From Polaromonas sp. YR568 (GTDB taxonomy: Bacteria > Pseudomonadota > Gammaproteobacteria > Burkholderiales > Burkholderiaceae), in NCBI GenBank assembly GCA_945871335.1, contig CAMBWM010000123.1, positions 1 to 7,000 on the forward strand: DNA of 7,000 bases, given 5' to 3'. Shown piece after piece: positions 1-6,452 of this stretch (the stretch's first letter is position 1; each line of letters starts with the position of its first letter). The translations under genes were made by a program, and so were the position numbers. The notes beneath the pieces were generated by a model. That model worked only from the letters and a program-made list of their open reading frames with translations. It was not told the origin of the DNA and did not search any database.

Positions 1-1151
1 CGCCCCGACAGGTTGACCAGAATCGACTGGTCGGAGCGCATGGTCTTGGCCATCTTCATGGCGTAAGCCACGGCGTGGCTTGATTCGAGTGCCGGGATGA
101 TGCCTTCGGTGCGGCACAGGTAATGAAAGGCCGACAGCGCCTCGGCATCAGTGATCCCGACGTATTCGGCGCGGCCGATGTCTTTAAGGAAAGCATGCTC
201 GGGGCCCACGCCCGGGTAGTCCAGGCCGGCGCTGATGCTGTGCGTCTCTGTCACCTGGCCGTCTTCGTTTTGCAGCACGTAAGTACGGTTGCCGTGCAGC
301 ACGCCGGGCACACCACGTTGCAGCGAGGCTGAATGCTTGCCGCTGTCCATGCCCTCGCCAGCTGCTTCAACACCGATCAGGCGCGTGTTCTCGTGCTTGA
401 TATAGGGGTGAAAAATACCCATGGCATTGCTCCCGCCGCCCACGCAGGCCAGAACCGCGTCGGGTTGTTTGCCGCCCAGCATCTCGGGCATTTGCACCAG
501 ACACTCTTCGCCGATCACGCTCTGGAAATCGCGCACTATCATCGGGTAAGGGTGCGGGCCGGCCACGGTGCCGATGATGTAAAAAGTGTTGTCCACGTTG
601 GCCACCCAGTCGCGCAGGGCTTCGTTGAGTGCGTCTTTGAGCGTCTTGCTGCCACTTTCAACGGGGACTACGGTAGCGCCCAGTAGCTTCATGCGGTAAA
701 CATTGGGGCTTTGGCGTTTGATGTCTTCGCTTCCCATGTAAACCACGCATTCCAGGCCGTAGCGCGCGCAGATGGTGGCCGTGGCCACGCCGTGCTGGCC
801 CGCGCCGGTTTCGGCAATGATGCGCGGCTTGCCCATGCGCTTGGCCAGCATGGCCTGGCCAATGGTGTTGTTGATCTTGTGTGCGCCGGTGTGGTTCAGG
901 TCTTCACGCTTGAGGTAAATCTGCGCGCCGCCCTGTTCGCGGCTCATGCGAGCCGCGTGGTAGATCGGTGAAGGCCGGCCGACAAAGTGCTTGAGCTCGT
1001 AATGAAACTCGGCCAGAAAAGCCGGGTCATGCTGGTAGCGCGCATAAGCGGCTTTGAGTTCATTGATGGCGTGGGTCAGTGTCTCAGACACAAAGCTGCC
1101 GCCGTAAATGCCGAAATGCCCGCTGACATCAGGTTGCTGATAGGAATACAT
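1..1151 (-). CDS. trpB: Tryptophan synthase beta chain (3' end beyond window)
   Basis: PLP enzyme that condenses indole (from TrpA) with L-serine to give L-tryptophan; cytoplasmic alpha2-beta2 complex. I translated the minus strand from the ATG at 1151-1149: 383 codons are open to the window edge, against a usual length of roughly 400-430, so only the last residues are missing. The start ([14 protein letters not shown]) is typical of the family. Visible motifs are HTGAHKINN with the Schiff-base lysine at residue 92, ETGAGQHG with the catalytic glutamate at 114, the phosphate-binding GGGSN at 238-242, and LSG at 381-383, whose serine (382) contacts the PLP ring nitrogen. The start lies 4 nt after the trpF stop with no clear Shine-Dalgarno, which suggests translational coupling. 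trpA would be expected next, outside the window. Confidence 0.97.
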   Translation of the reverse strand, partial: MYSYQQPDVSGHFGIYGGSFVSETLTHAINELKAAYARYQHDPAFLAEFHYELKHFVGRPSPIYHAARMSREQGGAQIYLKREDLNHTGAHKINNTIGQAMLAKRMGKPRIIAETGAGQHGVATATICARYGLECVVYMGSEDIKRQSPNVYRMKLLGATVVPVESGSKTLKDALNEALRDWVANVDNTFYIIGTVAGPHPYPMIVRDFQSVIGEECLVQMPEMLGGKQPDAVLACVGGGSNAMGIFHPYIKHENTRLIGVEAAGEGMDSGKHSASLQRGVPGVLHGNRTYVLQNEDGQVTETHSISAGLDYPGVGPEHAFLKDIGRAEYVGITDAEALSAFHYLCRTEGIIPALESSHAVAYAMKMAKTMRSDQSILVNLSG

Positions 1152-1155
1152 GGTT

Positions 1156-1830
1156 TTAACTTGTGGCAAATGGTCGGTCTGCGGCACGCACGGCCGCGAC
1201 AAACTGGTTGATCTTGTCGGCGCTCTTGATTCCCTTGGAAACCTCGACGCCGGAGCTCACATCAACGGCCAGCGTTGTGCAACGCGGCCTGACTTGCAAG
1301 ATGCCATCGGTCACATTTGCAGGCGTCAATCCACCAGACAAAACGAGGTGAGCGTTGACGTTTGGAGGAAGCAGTGACCAATTGAATGTTTTCCCGCCAC
1401 CGCCGAATCCCTCGACATGGGCGTCGAGCAAGATGGCCTGGGCTTTATTAAAGGATGAAGCATAGTTTACGAGATCAAAGCCGGCCTCGCCCGGGGCAGG
1501 GGCTTGCAGCGGAATGCGGGCCGCCCGCACAAAAGGCCGGCCGTGGGCCAGGCATTCGGCGGGGGTTTCGTCCCCGTGAAACTGCAGCAGGGCGTGCGGC
1601 AGCTGCGCGCAGGCCGCGGCGACATTGTCAAGAGACTCATTGACGAAGAGCAGCACCGGCGTGACATAGGGCGGCAGCCGCCCTGCCAAAACGGCCGCGC
1701 GCGCCGGGCTGACATAGCGCGGGCTGGCCTGGTAAATGACAAAGCCAACAGCGTCTGCCCCGGCGGCCACGGCAGCATCCACGTCTTGTTCACGTGTGAG
1801 GCCGCAGATTTTGATTCGGGTCCGGTTCAT
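1156..1830 (-). CDS. trpF: Phosphoribosylanthranilate isomerase
   Basis: Catalyses the Amadori rearrangement of N-(5'-phosphoribosyl)anthranilate to CdRP, the third step of tryptophan synthesis; cytoplasmic TIM barrel. The N-terminal motif IKICGLT carries the catalytic cysteine (residue 9 from the ATG). The general-acid aspartate is in [19 protein letters not shown] (residue 136), and the phosphate-binding loops LSGGLTP and DVSSGVE are present near the C-terminus. The length of 224 residues is normal. I chose the ATG at 1830-1828 because it overlaps the truA TGA as ATGA, a standard coupling arrangement. A TTG three codons upstream (1839) is also open but less likely. No strong ribosome binding site is visible. 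It is followed after 4 nt by trpB. Confidence 0.96.
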   Translation of the reverse strand: MNRTRIKICGLTREQDVDAAVAAGADAVGFVIYQASPRYVSPARAAVLAGRLPPYVTPVLLFVNESLDNVAAACAQLPHALLQFHGDETPAECLAHGRPFVRAARIPLQAPAPGEAGFDLVNYASSFNKAQAILLDAHVEGFGGGGKTFNWSLLPPNVNAHLVLSGGLTPANVTDGILQVRPRCTTLAVDVSSGVEVSKGIKSADKINQFVAAVRAADRPFATS

Positions 1831-2609
1831 GGCAGCCAATCATAGGCTGGCGCGCTGGCCGGCAGGGCGTAGCGGTCTTCGTAAACCGGCCCCATGAAAT
1901 ACAGGCCGTCCGGCGAGAAAGTAGGCGCGGCGGCGTCACGGTCGCGGGCGGCCAGCACCTCCAAAATCCATTCGGGGCTGTGCGCGCCTTGGCCCACGCT
2001 GACCAGGCAGCCCATGATGTTGCGGATCATGTGGTGCAAAAAGGCATTGGCCTCAAACTCAAAGCGCCAGTAGGGCCCGCGCCGCGACACCTGAATGCGC
2101 GTGAGCGTCTTGACGGGGCTTTTGGCCTGGCACTGCGCCGCCCGGAAAGACGAGAAATCATGTTCACCCACCAGGTAAGCGGCGGCGCGCTCTATGGCAG
2201 CGCCATTCATCGGCCGGTAAACCCAGCCCACGCGGCCGGCCTCCACGCTGGGGCGCACGGGGGACTCAAGCAGCACATAGGCATAGCGCCGGGCTATCGC
2301 CGAGCCGCGCGAATGAAAGTCGTCGGGCATGTGGCGCGCCCACTGAATGGCAATGTCGCGCGGCAAAAAAGCGTTGGTGCCGCGCACCCAGGAGGCCTCG
2401 TCGCGTGCCAAGAGCGTGTCAAAGTGCACCACCTGCATCAGGCTGTGAACACCCGCGTCGGTGCGGCCGGCGCAGTTGACGCGAAACTGCTGGCCGGTGA
2501 ATTGGCCGAGCGCGTGCTCAAGCCGGTCTTGAATGGTGTTGCCCGAAAGCTGGCTTTGCCAACCCTCATAGCTACTGCCGTTGTAGCTCAGGCCCAGTGC
2601 AACTCTCAA
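1827..2609 (-). CDS. truA: tRNA pseudouridine(38-40) synthase
   Basis: Isomerises uridines 38, 39 and 40 in the tRNA anticodon arm to pseudouridine; cytoplasmic homodimer. The protein carries the family motif GRTDAGVHSLMQVVHF with the catalytic aspartate at residue 51, the conserved start RVALGLSYNGSSYEGWQSQ, and NAFLHHMIRNIMG near the C-terminus. The frame is open upstream to a TTG at 2702, but that would overlap the end of fimV and add 31 unrelated residues. The best start is the TTG at 2609-2607, preceded by AGGTGAG and giving 260 residues, close to the E. coli length of 270. No ATG is available in frame near this point. The gap from fimV is 37 nt, and its stop overlaps the trpF start. Confidence 0.95.
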   Translation of the reverse strand: MRVALGLSYNGSSYEGWQSQLSGNTIQDRLEHALGQFTGQQFRVNCAGRTDAGVHSLMQVVHFDTLLARDEASWVRGTNAFLPRDIAIQWARHMPDDFHSRGSAIARRYAYVLLESPVRPSVEAGRVGWVYRPMNGAAIERAAAYLVGEHDFSSFRAAQCQAKSPVKTLTRIQVSRRGPYWRFEFEANAFLHHMIRNIMGCLVSVGQGAHSPEWILEVLAARDRDAAAPTFSPDGLYFMGPVYEDRYALPASAPAYDWLP

Positions 2610-2646
2610 TCGCTCACCTGCTTCATAAGGTGTTGAATGCCACGGT

Positions 2647-4674
2647 TCAGGAGGCCTTGGGTGGCGGCTTGTCGCCGGCACCTTCAGGAGGCTGCAGGTC
2701 AAGCGAGATCGAGTTCATGTCAAAGTCAGCCGCAGGAGCGTTTGATTTGGCCAACGGTGCCGGGCTGGCCATGGAGATGTCTGCGTTACGTACGGCAGGC
2801 TCGTTCGCGGCGACCACCCCGGGGCTGGTGCCAGGTGGCAGTTCCAGGTCAAAGTCAAGCTTGGGGAAGGGACTGGTCTGCGGCACTGGCCGGGTGGGCC
2901 CGTAAAGTGGGTTGGTCGGGTCCAGTGACTGCCCTTTGATGCAAATCTCCGGCCATTCCGGCCCAGGCCCTCCCATGGCGCCAAGCGCCCGCACGGCCAG
3001 CGCTTCAAAGCCAACGCTGTCTTCGTTTTGAACGCAAAGGTCCATGAGCTCCAGCATGATGTCAATGCGCTTGGGTGTCTTGTCCAGCGCTGTGCGCAGC
3101 AGGGCTTCGGCCACCATGTCGCGGCCGGCTTCCAGCTCTTTGCGCGCCTTGTAAAGAGGGTCTTCCGGCGGCAGCGGCGTGGCGGCTTTTTCGGCATTGG
3201 AAATAAAGGACTGCTCGTTGACGCGCACATAGGTGGCAGCCTCTTCGGCTGTCATATCAAATGACGGGGCGTCAAAGTTTTGCTGCACTTCTTTGGCTGG
3301 GCGGTTGCGGCGCAAGCGCAGTAAAACCCAAACCAGTAACAAGCTCAAAAAGACGCCGGCGGCGGGCAGCACGGCGTCGTCTTTTGACAGCCGGTCAATC
3401 AGGTTGGGCTTGTCTTCGCCCATGGCCGGCGGTGCGGGCAAATTGACGGCGGGCAGGCTGGTATCTGCAGCGGCAGGCGCGTTGACTGCGGCGGGTGCCG
3501 GGCTGCCAGCGGCAGCCGTGGCCGGCAAACTCTTTGTACCCAGATCGCTCAGGTCCTTGATGTTTTTAGAGAGCTCTGCCACTCGCTGGGCATCGTCTTT
3601 GGCTTTGCGTTGCTGACTCAGTTTTTCTTCAGCGCTGCCGCCGGCTTGCACCCCGCCCTTGGACAGAGTGAGCTTGTCGGTGGCCGCGGCGCCTGGTGAT
3701 GTGTCCTTCAGCGCGCTTTGCACTTTGCCCGAGGCTGTACGACCGGCCGGTGCTACGTTGGCCTCTTTGGCTTTGTTGGCCAGTTGCTGGCGGTAGGCAT
3801 CGAAGTCTTGGCTTTGCAGCAAGATGGACTTGCGCGCCTCGACGGGGTCCAATGCCTGCGCCTGGTCTGCGCTGGGCATAGAAATTTCTGCCCCGGCCAG
3901 TAGCCGGTTCACGTTGTTGGCAACAAAGGCTTCAGGGTTGCTGTTGAGCATGGCCAACAGCATCTGGTCGAGTGAGACATTGACTGACTTGGCCTGCACT
4001 GCCAGTTCGCTGGCAGTGTCGCCGGCCTTGACTTTCAAGCGAGCGCCGCCAGTGGCCGCAACTTCAGCCGGCTTGGGTGCCGCAGGGGCTGAGGCTGGAG
4101 TGGCAGGTGCCGGTGCCGTTACTGTTGGCGTTGGCGTTTGGGCCGTTACCGGGGGGGGTGTGAGCTCGGCCGCTGGTGCGGGCGCTTGCTGCACCGCCGG
4201 GGCCACCGGCAAAACTGGCGCCTGCGCAACCGACGGCATGATGAGCAGTGTGAAGTCGCGCGTGATCCTGCCCGAAGCCCAGCTGATCTCCAACACCAGT
4301 TCTAAAAAGCTCACGGTCACCGGCCGGCCACCAGTGATCTTGAGTACTGCGCGGCCCTCAGGCAGCAGTTGCAGGTTGAACGCTATTTCACTCAAGGCCG
4401 GCTGGTAATCGATGCCCATGGCCCTGAAGGTGGCCGCAGGTGCCACCGCCACCCTGAGACTATTTGCGTCGGCTACGCTCACATCCGTCAGCTCCAGCTC
4501 TGCCCGTAACGACTCCCCCTGCGAAGACTGCACCTGCAGCCGGCCCAGACTCAGCGCCTGCGCGCTGAAGCCAGACAGGACACCCATAACCAGCAGGGCT
4601 GCTGTCAACAGCCAGCGCCACTTGGCCTGGCGAGCTGGAGGATGTTGGGTCATCAGGGCGGGCGAGTGATGCAT
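2647..4674 (-). CDS. fimV: FimV-like type IV pilus / polar assembly protein
   Basis: Inner-membrane peptidoglycan-binding protein. In Pseudomonas, FimV supports type IV pilus secretin assembly, polar localisation and cAMP signalling. Order seen in 675 residues: signal peptide about 19-40 (WLLTAALLVMG, then SAQA|LSLG); conserved FimV N-terminal domain about 41-147, starting LSLGRLQVQSSQGESLRAEL; Pro/Ala/Thr-rich linker 149-204; LysM-like domain about 212-267 (LKVKAGDTASELAVQA); possible coiled coil 348-378; Ala/Pro linker 384-418; transmembrane segment 433-453; basic RLRRNR; and an acidic cytoplasmic part with a TPR-like segment around 505-566. The end is low-complexity, with no recognisable copy of the terminal FimV TPR domain. 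A C8 tract encodes Pro173-175. The ATG is 9 nt after the asd stop; an in-frame ATG at 4653 is an alternative. The identification rests on the N-terminal domain plus LysM plus transmembrane architecture and on synteny. Confidence 0.9.
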   Translation of the reverse strand: MHHSPALMTQHPPARQAKWRWLLTAALLVMGVLSGFSAQALSLGRLQVQSSQGESLRAELELTDVSVADANSLRVAVAPAATFRAMGIDYQPALSEIAFNLQLLPEGRAVLKITGGRPVTVSFLELVLEISWASGRITRDFTLLIMPSVAQAPVLPVAPAVQQAPAPAAELTPPPVTAQTPTPTVTAPAPATPASAPAAPKPAEVAATGGARLKVKAGDTASELAVQAKSVNVSLDQMLLAMLNSNPEAFVANNVNRLLAGAEISMPSADQAQALDPVEARKSILLQSQDFDAYRQQLANKAKEANVAPAGRTASGKVQSALKDTSPGAAATDKLTLSKGGVQAGGSAEEKLSQQRKAKDDAQRVAELSKNIKDLSDLGTKSLPATAAAGSPAPAAVNAPAAADTSLPAVNLPAPPAMGEDKPNLIDRLSKDDAVLPAAGVFLSLLLVWVLLRLRRNRPAKEVQQNFDAPSFDMTAEEAATYVRVNEQSFISNAEKAATPLPPEDPLYKARKELEAGRDMVAEALLRTALDKTPKRIDIMLELMDLCVQNEDSVGFEALAVRALGAMGGPGPEWPEICIKGQSLDPTNPLYGPTRPVPQTSPFPKLDFDLELPPGTSPGVVAANEPAVRNADISMASPAPLAKSNAPAADFDMNSISLDLQPPEGAGDKPPPKAS

Positions 4675-4683
4675 GGTGAAAGC

Positions 4684-5841
4684 TCAGTCGTTAAGCAAAA
4701 TCCGGAGCATGCGGCGCAGCGGTTCGGCTGCGCCCCACAAAAGTTGGTCGCCCACAGTGAAGGCGCCCAGGTAGTCCTCGCCCATCGCCAGCTTGCGGAT
4801 GCGACCCACGGGGATATGCATGGTACCCGTCACAGCGACCGGTGTCAGTTCGCGAATGCTCGCTTCCCGCGTGTTGGGCACGACTTTGACCCAGGCGTTG
4901 TCGGCTGCGATCATGGCTTCGATGTCGGCCACAGGCACGTTTTTCTTGAGTTTGAAAGTCAGTGCCTGGCTGTGGCAACGCATGGCGCCAATGCGCACGC
5001 AAAAGCCGTCCACTGGCACCGCCGCAGAGCCAAAGCCTTCGCCCTGGCCCAGAATCTTGTTGGTCTCGGCCATGCCTTTCCACTCTTCTTTGGACGTGCC
5101 CCAGCCAGGCTCGTCCTGGCTTTTCCCGATACCCAAATCCTTGTCGATCCACGGAATCAGGCTGCCACCCAGGGGAACTACAAAGTTTTCGGTCTCAGCC
5201 GCAGTCAGGCTGCGCTGCTTGGCAGCGACCAAACGGTCGATATCCAAAATAGAGCTTTTCGGGTCGTCCAGCAGGGCTTTGACTTCAGCGTTGAGCGTGC
5301 CGTATTGCGTGAGCAACTCGCGCATGTGCTGCGCGCCGCCGCCCGAGGCCGCCTGGTAAGTCTGCGTGCTCATCCACTCAACCAGCCCCGCCTTGTACAG
5401 CGCGCCCACGCCCATCAGCATGCAGCTCACGGTGCAATTGCCACCTATCCAGTTTTTGCCGCCAGCGGCCATGGCCTTTTGAATAACGGGCAAATTAACG
5501 GGGTCCAGAATGAGGACCGCGTCTTTGTCCATGCGCAGGGTGCTGGCAGCGTCAATCCAATGGCCCTTCCAGCCGGCCGCGCGCAGCTTGGGAAACACCT
5601 CAGCGGTGTAGTCGCCGCCCTGAGCCGTGATGATGATCTCGCAACGCTTGAGCGCGTCAATGTTGAAGGCGTCTTGCAGCGTGGTTTCGTTTTTGGCCAG
5701 GACCGGTGCTTTACCGCCGGAATTCGAGGTCGAGAAAAACAGGGGCTCAATCAGCTCGAAGTCGCCTTCGGTCTGCATGCGGTCCATCAGCACAGAACCG
5801 ACCATGCCGCGCCAGCCAACCAACCCTACTAACTTGCTCAT
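4684..5841 (-). CDS. asd: Aspartate-semialdehyde dehydrogenase
   Basis: NADPH-dependent reduction of aspartyl phosphate to aspartate-4-semialdehyde, the branch point to lysine/diaminopimelate, threonine, methionine and isoleucine; cytoplasmic. The 385-residue protein is of the Gram-negative E. coli-like type: NADP-binding GWRGMVG at 9-15, GGNCTVS with the nucleophilic cysteine at 136, TYQAASGGG with the substrate glutamine at 163, EEWKG at 252-256, and [11 protein letters not shown] with the substrate arginine (283) and catalytic histidine (290). All key residues are present. The ATG at 5841 has AAGGG 7 nt upstream. It is the first full-length gene of the packed minus-strand cluster and is preceded by a Thr-rich leader ORF and terminator-like hairpin that may attenuate it. 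In many relatives leuB lies upstream; here a toxin-antitoxin module does. Confidence 0.97.
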   Translation of the reverse strand: MSKLVGLVGWRGMVGSVLMDRMQTEGDFELIEPLFFSTSNSGGKAPVLAKNETTLQDAFNIDALKRCEIIITAQGGDYTAEVFPKLRAAGWKGHWIDAASTLRMDKDAVLILDPVNLPVIQKAMAAGGKNWIGGNCTVSCMLMGVGALYKAGLVEWMSTQTYQAASGGGAQHMRELLTQYGTLNAEVKALLDDPKSSILDIDRLVAAKQRSLTAAETENFVVPLGGSLIPWIDKDLGIGKSQDEPGWGTSKEEWKGMAETNKILGQGEGFGSAAVPVDGFCVRIGAMRCHSQALTFKLKKNVPVADIEAMIAADNAWVKVVPNTREASIRELTPVAVTGTMHIPVGRIRKLAMGEDYLGAFTVGDQLLWGAAEPLRRMLRILLND

Positions 5842-5848
5842 TTCAACG

Positions 5849-5853
5849 CCCTT
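5849..5853 (-). promoter_or_regulatory. Ribosome binding site of asd
   Basis: The minus strand reads AAGGG, followed by a 7-nt spacer and the asd ATG. It lies just after the T-run of the leader terminator-like hairpin, so any transcript that escapes termination has an exposed start site. Confidence 0.6.
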
Positions 5854-5861
5854 TCGAAATT

Positions 5862-5888
5862 AAAAAACAGTGCCAGACCAGACTGTTT
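5862..5888 (-). terminator. Attenuator-type terminator hairpin before asd
   Basis: On the minus strand AAACAGT (5888-5882) is complementary to ACTGTTT (5871-5865) across a 10-nt loop, and the 3' arm continues into a T6 run ending at 5862. The stem is 7 bp but A/T-rich and part of the T-run is inside it, so the terminator would be weak or conditional. It lies between a Thr-rich leader ORF and asd, with no other gene to terminate, which fits an attenuator better than an operon end. No folding energy was calculated. Confidence 0.5.
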
Positions 5889-5889
5889 G

Positions 5890-5925
5890 CCCGGCTCGTC
5901 AGGCCGGGAGGGCGCACGACGAACC
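5890..5925 (-). promoter_or_regulatory. Mutually exclusive leader hairpins upstream of asd
   Basis: Two stems compete on the minus-strand RNA. One pairs CCCGGC (5908-5903) with GCCGGG (5895-5890) over a 7-nt loop. The other pairs GGTTCGTC (5925-5918) with GACGAGCC (5900-5893), 8 bp including one G-U. They share 5895-5893 and the second consumes the loop of the first, so only one can form. The 5' arm of the second can also pair with Thr codons of the leader ORF: CACGAC (5952-5947) with GTCGTG (5920-5915). This gives the 1:2 versus 2:3 choice expected of an attenuator. The pairings are read directly; their function is inferred. Confidence 0.5.
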
Positions 5926-5933
5926 AGACTGGA

Positions 5934-6035
5934 TCAGTCCTTCGTGGTCGTGGTTTTGGTGGTGCATGCACGCGCAAGCGCAGCGCCCATGAAGGCGGCA
6001 GCGTTGTTCAGCTTGAACGGATGGGCGTGAAACAT
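5934..6035 (-). CDS. Putative threonine-rich leader peptide of asd
   Basis: A 33-codon ORF from the ATG at 6035-6033 to the TGA at 5936-5934, ending 92 nt before asd. It begins MFHAHPFKLN and residues 24-33 read CTTKTTTTKD: six of seven consecutive codons at 25-31 are Thr (ACC/ACG). This resembles the Thr/Ile run in the E. coli thrL leader. The downstream RNA has competing hairpins and a terminator-like stem, and the next gene makes the threonine precursor. I infer a cis-acting peptide whose translation senses charged tRNA-Thr. There is no Shine-Dalgarno; a -10-like box lies 7 nt upstream, suggesting leaderless translation. I know of no named homologue. It could be a chance ORF; conservation of the Thr run in relatives would decide. 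Confidence 0.55.
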   Translation of the reverse strand: MFHAHPFKLNNAAAFMGAALARACTTKTTTTKD

Positions 6036-6042
6036 GGCGTCT

Positions 6043-6048
6043 ATTGTA
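6043..6048 (-). promoter_or_regulatory. Candidate -10 box of the asd operon promoter
   Basis: The minus strand reads TACAAT, five of six matches to TATAAT, followed by 7 nt and then the leader-peptide ATG. Transcription would start at or beside that ATG. No good TTGACA-like -35 is visible 16-18 bp upstream (GCCAGC at 17 bp), so the promoter may depend on an activator or an extended contact. Confidence 0.45.
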
Positions 6049-6120
6049 ACGGCCTCTGGCTGAGCGCTGGCTGACGGGGTGGGGCTGAAAAAATAGTGGT
6101 TAGAACCCGTTTTTCGGTGA

Positions 6121-6149
6121 TTGACCGCTCAGGTAACTTAGCTTTGAAT
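6121..6149 (+). promoter_or_regulatory. Candidate promoter of the toxin-antitoxin operon
   Basis: TTGACC (6121-6126) is followed after 17 nt by TTGAAT (6144-6149), five of six and four of six matches to the sigma-70 consensus. The predicted transcription start near 6156 lies just upstream of the palindrome at 6168-6183. The -10 match is weak and other pairs are possible in this AT-rich stretch. Confidence 0.3.
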
Positions 6150-6167
6150 TGAGTGACTTGAAATTTA

Positions 6168-6183
6168 GTACGCAAAAGCGTAC
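6168..6183. promoter_or_regulatory. Palindrome, possible YefM-type operator
   Basis: GTACGC (6168-6173) and GCGTAC (6178-6183) form a perfect 6-bp inverted repeat around AAAA, 26 bp upstream of the antitoxin ATG. Phd/YefM antitoxins repress their own operon through palindromes near the promoter, and the E. coli yefM operator has a TGTACA core, which shares GTAC with this one. The role here is inferred from position and symmetry. Confidence 0.45.
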
Positions 6184-6197
6184 CATTGGCCTATTCC

Positions 6198-6203
6198 AAG
6201 GAG
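6198..6203 (+). promoter_or_regulatory. Ribosome binding site deciding the antitoxin start
   Basis: AAGGAG sits 6 nt before the ATG at 6210. It fixes that ATG as the start rather than the TTG at 6186, which lies upstream of this site. It is the strongest Shine-Dalgarno in the window, consistent with high antitoxin synthesis. Confidence 0.8.
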
Positions 6204-6209
6204 TTTTGT

Positions 6210-6452
6210 ATGACCACCCTTACAGCGAGTGAAGCTCGCGCCAACCTTTACCGCCTGATCGATCAGGCCGCTGAGTCGCATCAGCCGATTTACATTGCCG
6301 GCAAGCGCACAAGCGCTGTTTTGTTGGCCGCCGAAGACTGGCAAGCGATTCAAGAGACTTTGTTCTTGCTTTCAGTGCCGGGCATGCGCGAGTCTGTCAA
6401 AGAGGGCATGGCTGAGCCATTGAAGGACAGTGCCAAGGCACTTGACTGGTGA
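6210..6452 (+). CDS. Type II antitoxin, Phd/YefM family
   Basis: An 80-residue antitoxin expected to bind and neutralise the downstream RelE/YoeB-type mRNA interferase and to autorepress the operon. The N-terminal half (MTTLTASEARANLYRLIDQA, then the segment PIYIAGKRTSAVLLAAEDWQAIQET) matches the YefM pattern SEAR-x-NL ... PI-I ... AVL-S-E-(Y/W)-x-x-ET, which is the DNA-binding and dimerisation domain (about 1-50). The acidic/hydrophobic C-terminal tail (about 51-80) is the part that wraps the toxin in this family. The stop overlaps the toxin start as GTGA. Base composition looks less GC-rich than asd or the trp genes, in line with a mobile accessory module. Confidence 0.88.
   Translation: MTTLTASEARANLYRLIDQAAESHQPIYIAGKRTSAVLLAAEDWQAIQETLFLLSVPGMRESVKEGMAEPLKDSAKALDW

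Larger units (their letters stand above)
6036..6209. other. Divergent intergenic control region
   Basis: The non-coding stretch between asd and the toxin-antitoxin genes is 368 bases (5842-6209). Its left half holds the leader ORF and hairpins. This right half holds the minus-strand -10 box next to the leader and, from about 6100, an AT-richer segment leading into the toxin-antitoxin operon with a promoter-like pair, a palindrome and a strong Shine-Dalgarno. I see no tRNA, no other ORF worth calling, and no recognisable remnant of leuB. Confidence 0.6.

Noticed and set aside
123..971. Three plus-strand open frames opposite trpB
   Set aside because: The minus strand encodes TrpB continuously with all catalytic residues, so these are shadows.
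1980..2636. A 218-codon plus-strand open frame opposite truA
   Set aside because: Antisense shadow of truA; no motif, no ribosome binding site, and low-complexity His/Ala/Arg composition.
3824..4408. A 194-codon plus-strand open frame opposite fimV, rich in Gly/Ala/Val
   Set aside because: It is the complement of the Pro/Ala/Thr linker of fimV; the repetitive composition explains the open frame.
4642..5832. A 396-codon open frame on the plus strand opposite asd
   Set aside because: It is antisense to a complete, motif-verified asd. Its predicted protein is His/Ala/Arg-rich with no recognisable domain, as expected from GC-rich codon bias in the opposite strand.
5706..6074. A 122-codon plus-strand open frame across the asd start and leader
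   Set aside because: It covers the asd N-terminus and the leader hairpins in antisense, with no ribosome binding site and no recognisable domain.
6099..6109. Short inverted repeat GGTT-AG-AACC, with a T-run on the minus strand beyond it
   Set aside because: The stem is 4 bp with a 2-nt loop, too small for a terminator, and there is no gene whose end it would mark.
6186..6209. Extended antitoxin start at TTG 6186
   Set aside because: The strong AAGGAG at 6198-6203 lies inside this extension and serves the ATG at 6210, where family similarity begins.
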